Part shown: piece after piece, positions 63,806 to 64,000 of the stretch
Position numbering within the stretch: position 1 is the stretch's first letter
Layout of the letters: every line of letters begins with the position of its first letter
Assembly: GCA_009823395.1 (NCBI GenBank)
Contig: CM020511.1
Coordinates: 12,365,001 to 12,429,000 of the forward strand
DNA: 64,000 nucleotides
From: Thamnaconus septentrionalis
Taxonomy: Eukaryota > Chordata > Actinopteri > Tetraodontiformes > Monacanthidae
Reading direction: 5' to 3'
The notes under the pieces: model-generated
What the model was told of the DNA's origin: nothing
Databases searched by the model: none
What the model saw: only the letters and a program-made list of their open reading frames with translations
Made by a program: the position numbers and the translations under genes

Positions 63806-64000
63806 CTGGAGACAAGACGCCAAGATCAAGACCTTCCACTGTGTCTGATGGCAGCTTTCATCTCCTCACTGCTGAAGGTCCCATGTTATATCCCTGTTTT
63901 TTTTTAATAGATCATTTTTATAACCATTTTATGATTTTATTTTTTCTTCTCAGAGTCTAGTGGAGCAAATTCACACACTGCCATAATCCCTGCAGTCCTA

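Overview
The window is vertebrate nuclear DNA, almost certainly from a ray-finned (teleost) fish. The genes are split by canonical GT-AG introns, many of them only 80-160 bp. Microsatellites are abundant. Decayed teleost-type repeats are present: an L2-like LINE 3' end, Tc1- and mariner-type MITEs, and tRNA-like dispersed repeats. The encoded proteins are clear orthologues of five human genes. I see no prokaryotic features, no CRISPR array and no intact autonomous transposon.

Layout from left to right. The 5' part of RIMS2 (minus strand) fills 2.8-38.5 kb: five coding exons for residues 1-272 with very long introns, and the gene continues past the left edge. DCAF13 (minus) is complete at 41.1-47.7 kb: 11 exons, 445 aa. 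SLC25A32 (plus) is complete at 48.7-53.1 kb: 7 exons, 327 aa, about 1 kb head-to-head from DCAF13. CTHRC1 (minus) is complete at 54.1-58.3 kb: 4 exons, 229 aa, tail-to-tail with SLC25A32. The last four coding exons of FZD6 (minus) lie at 60.0-63.8 kb, with its 5' part past the right edge. From memory, order and relative orientation are the same as on human 8q22 (FZD6, CTHRC1, SLC25A32, DCAF13, RIMS2), so this is an old conserved syntenic block read from the other strand. I cannot tell from the sequence which teleost ohnologue (a or b) this is.

The five genes are not one pathway. RIMS2 is a presynaptic active-zone scaffold. DCAF13 is a nucleolar SSU-processome and CUL4-receptor protein. SLC25A32 is a mitochondrial folate/FAD carrier. 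CTHRC1 is a secreted Wnt-modulating glycoprotein and FZD6 is a Wnt/PCP receptor; this last pair are adjacent and functionally related.

The most interesting non-coding signal is a near-perfect RE1/REST (NRSF) site inside an internal CpG-rich patch of RIMS2 intron 4 (8.7-9.25 kb), a candidate neuronal silencer or alternative promoter. Other points: a 41-nt (TG)n tract 3 nt upstream of the RIMS2 start codon; opposed poly(A) signals 35 bp apart between SLC25A32 and CTHRC1; consensus-matching CTCF motifs; and a poly-Gln tract in the FZD6 tail. I found no credible undescribed biological system. Exon boundaries were derived by hand from splice signals and reading-frame continuity; 5' and 3' UTR limits are not resolved.
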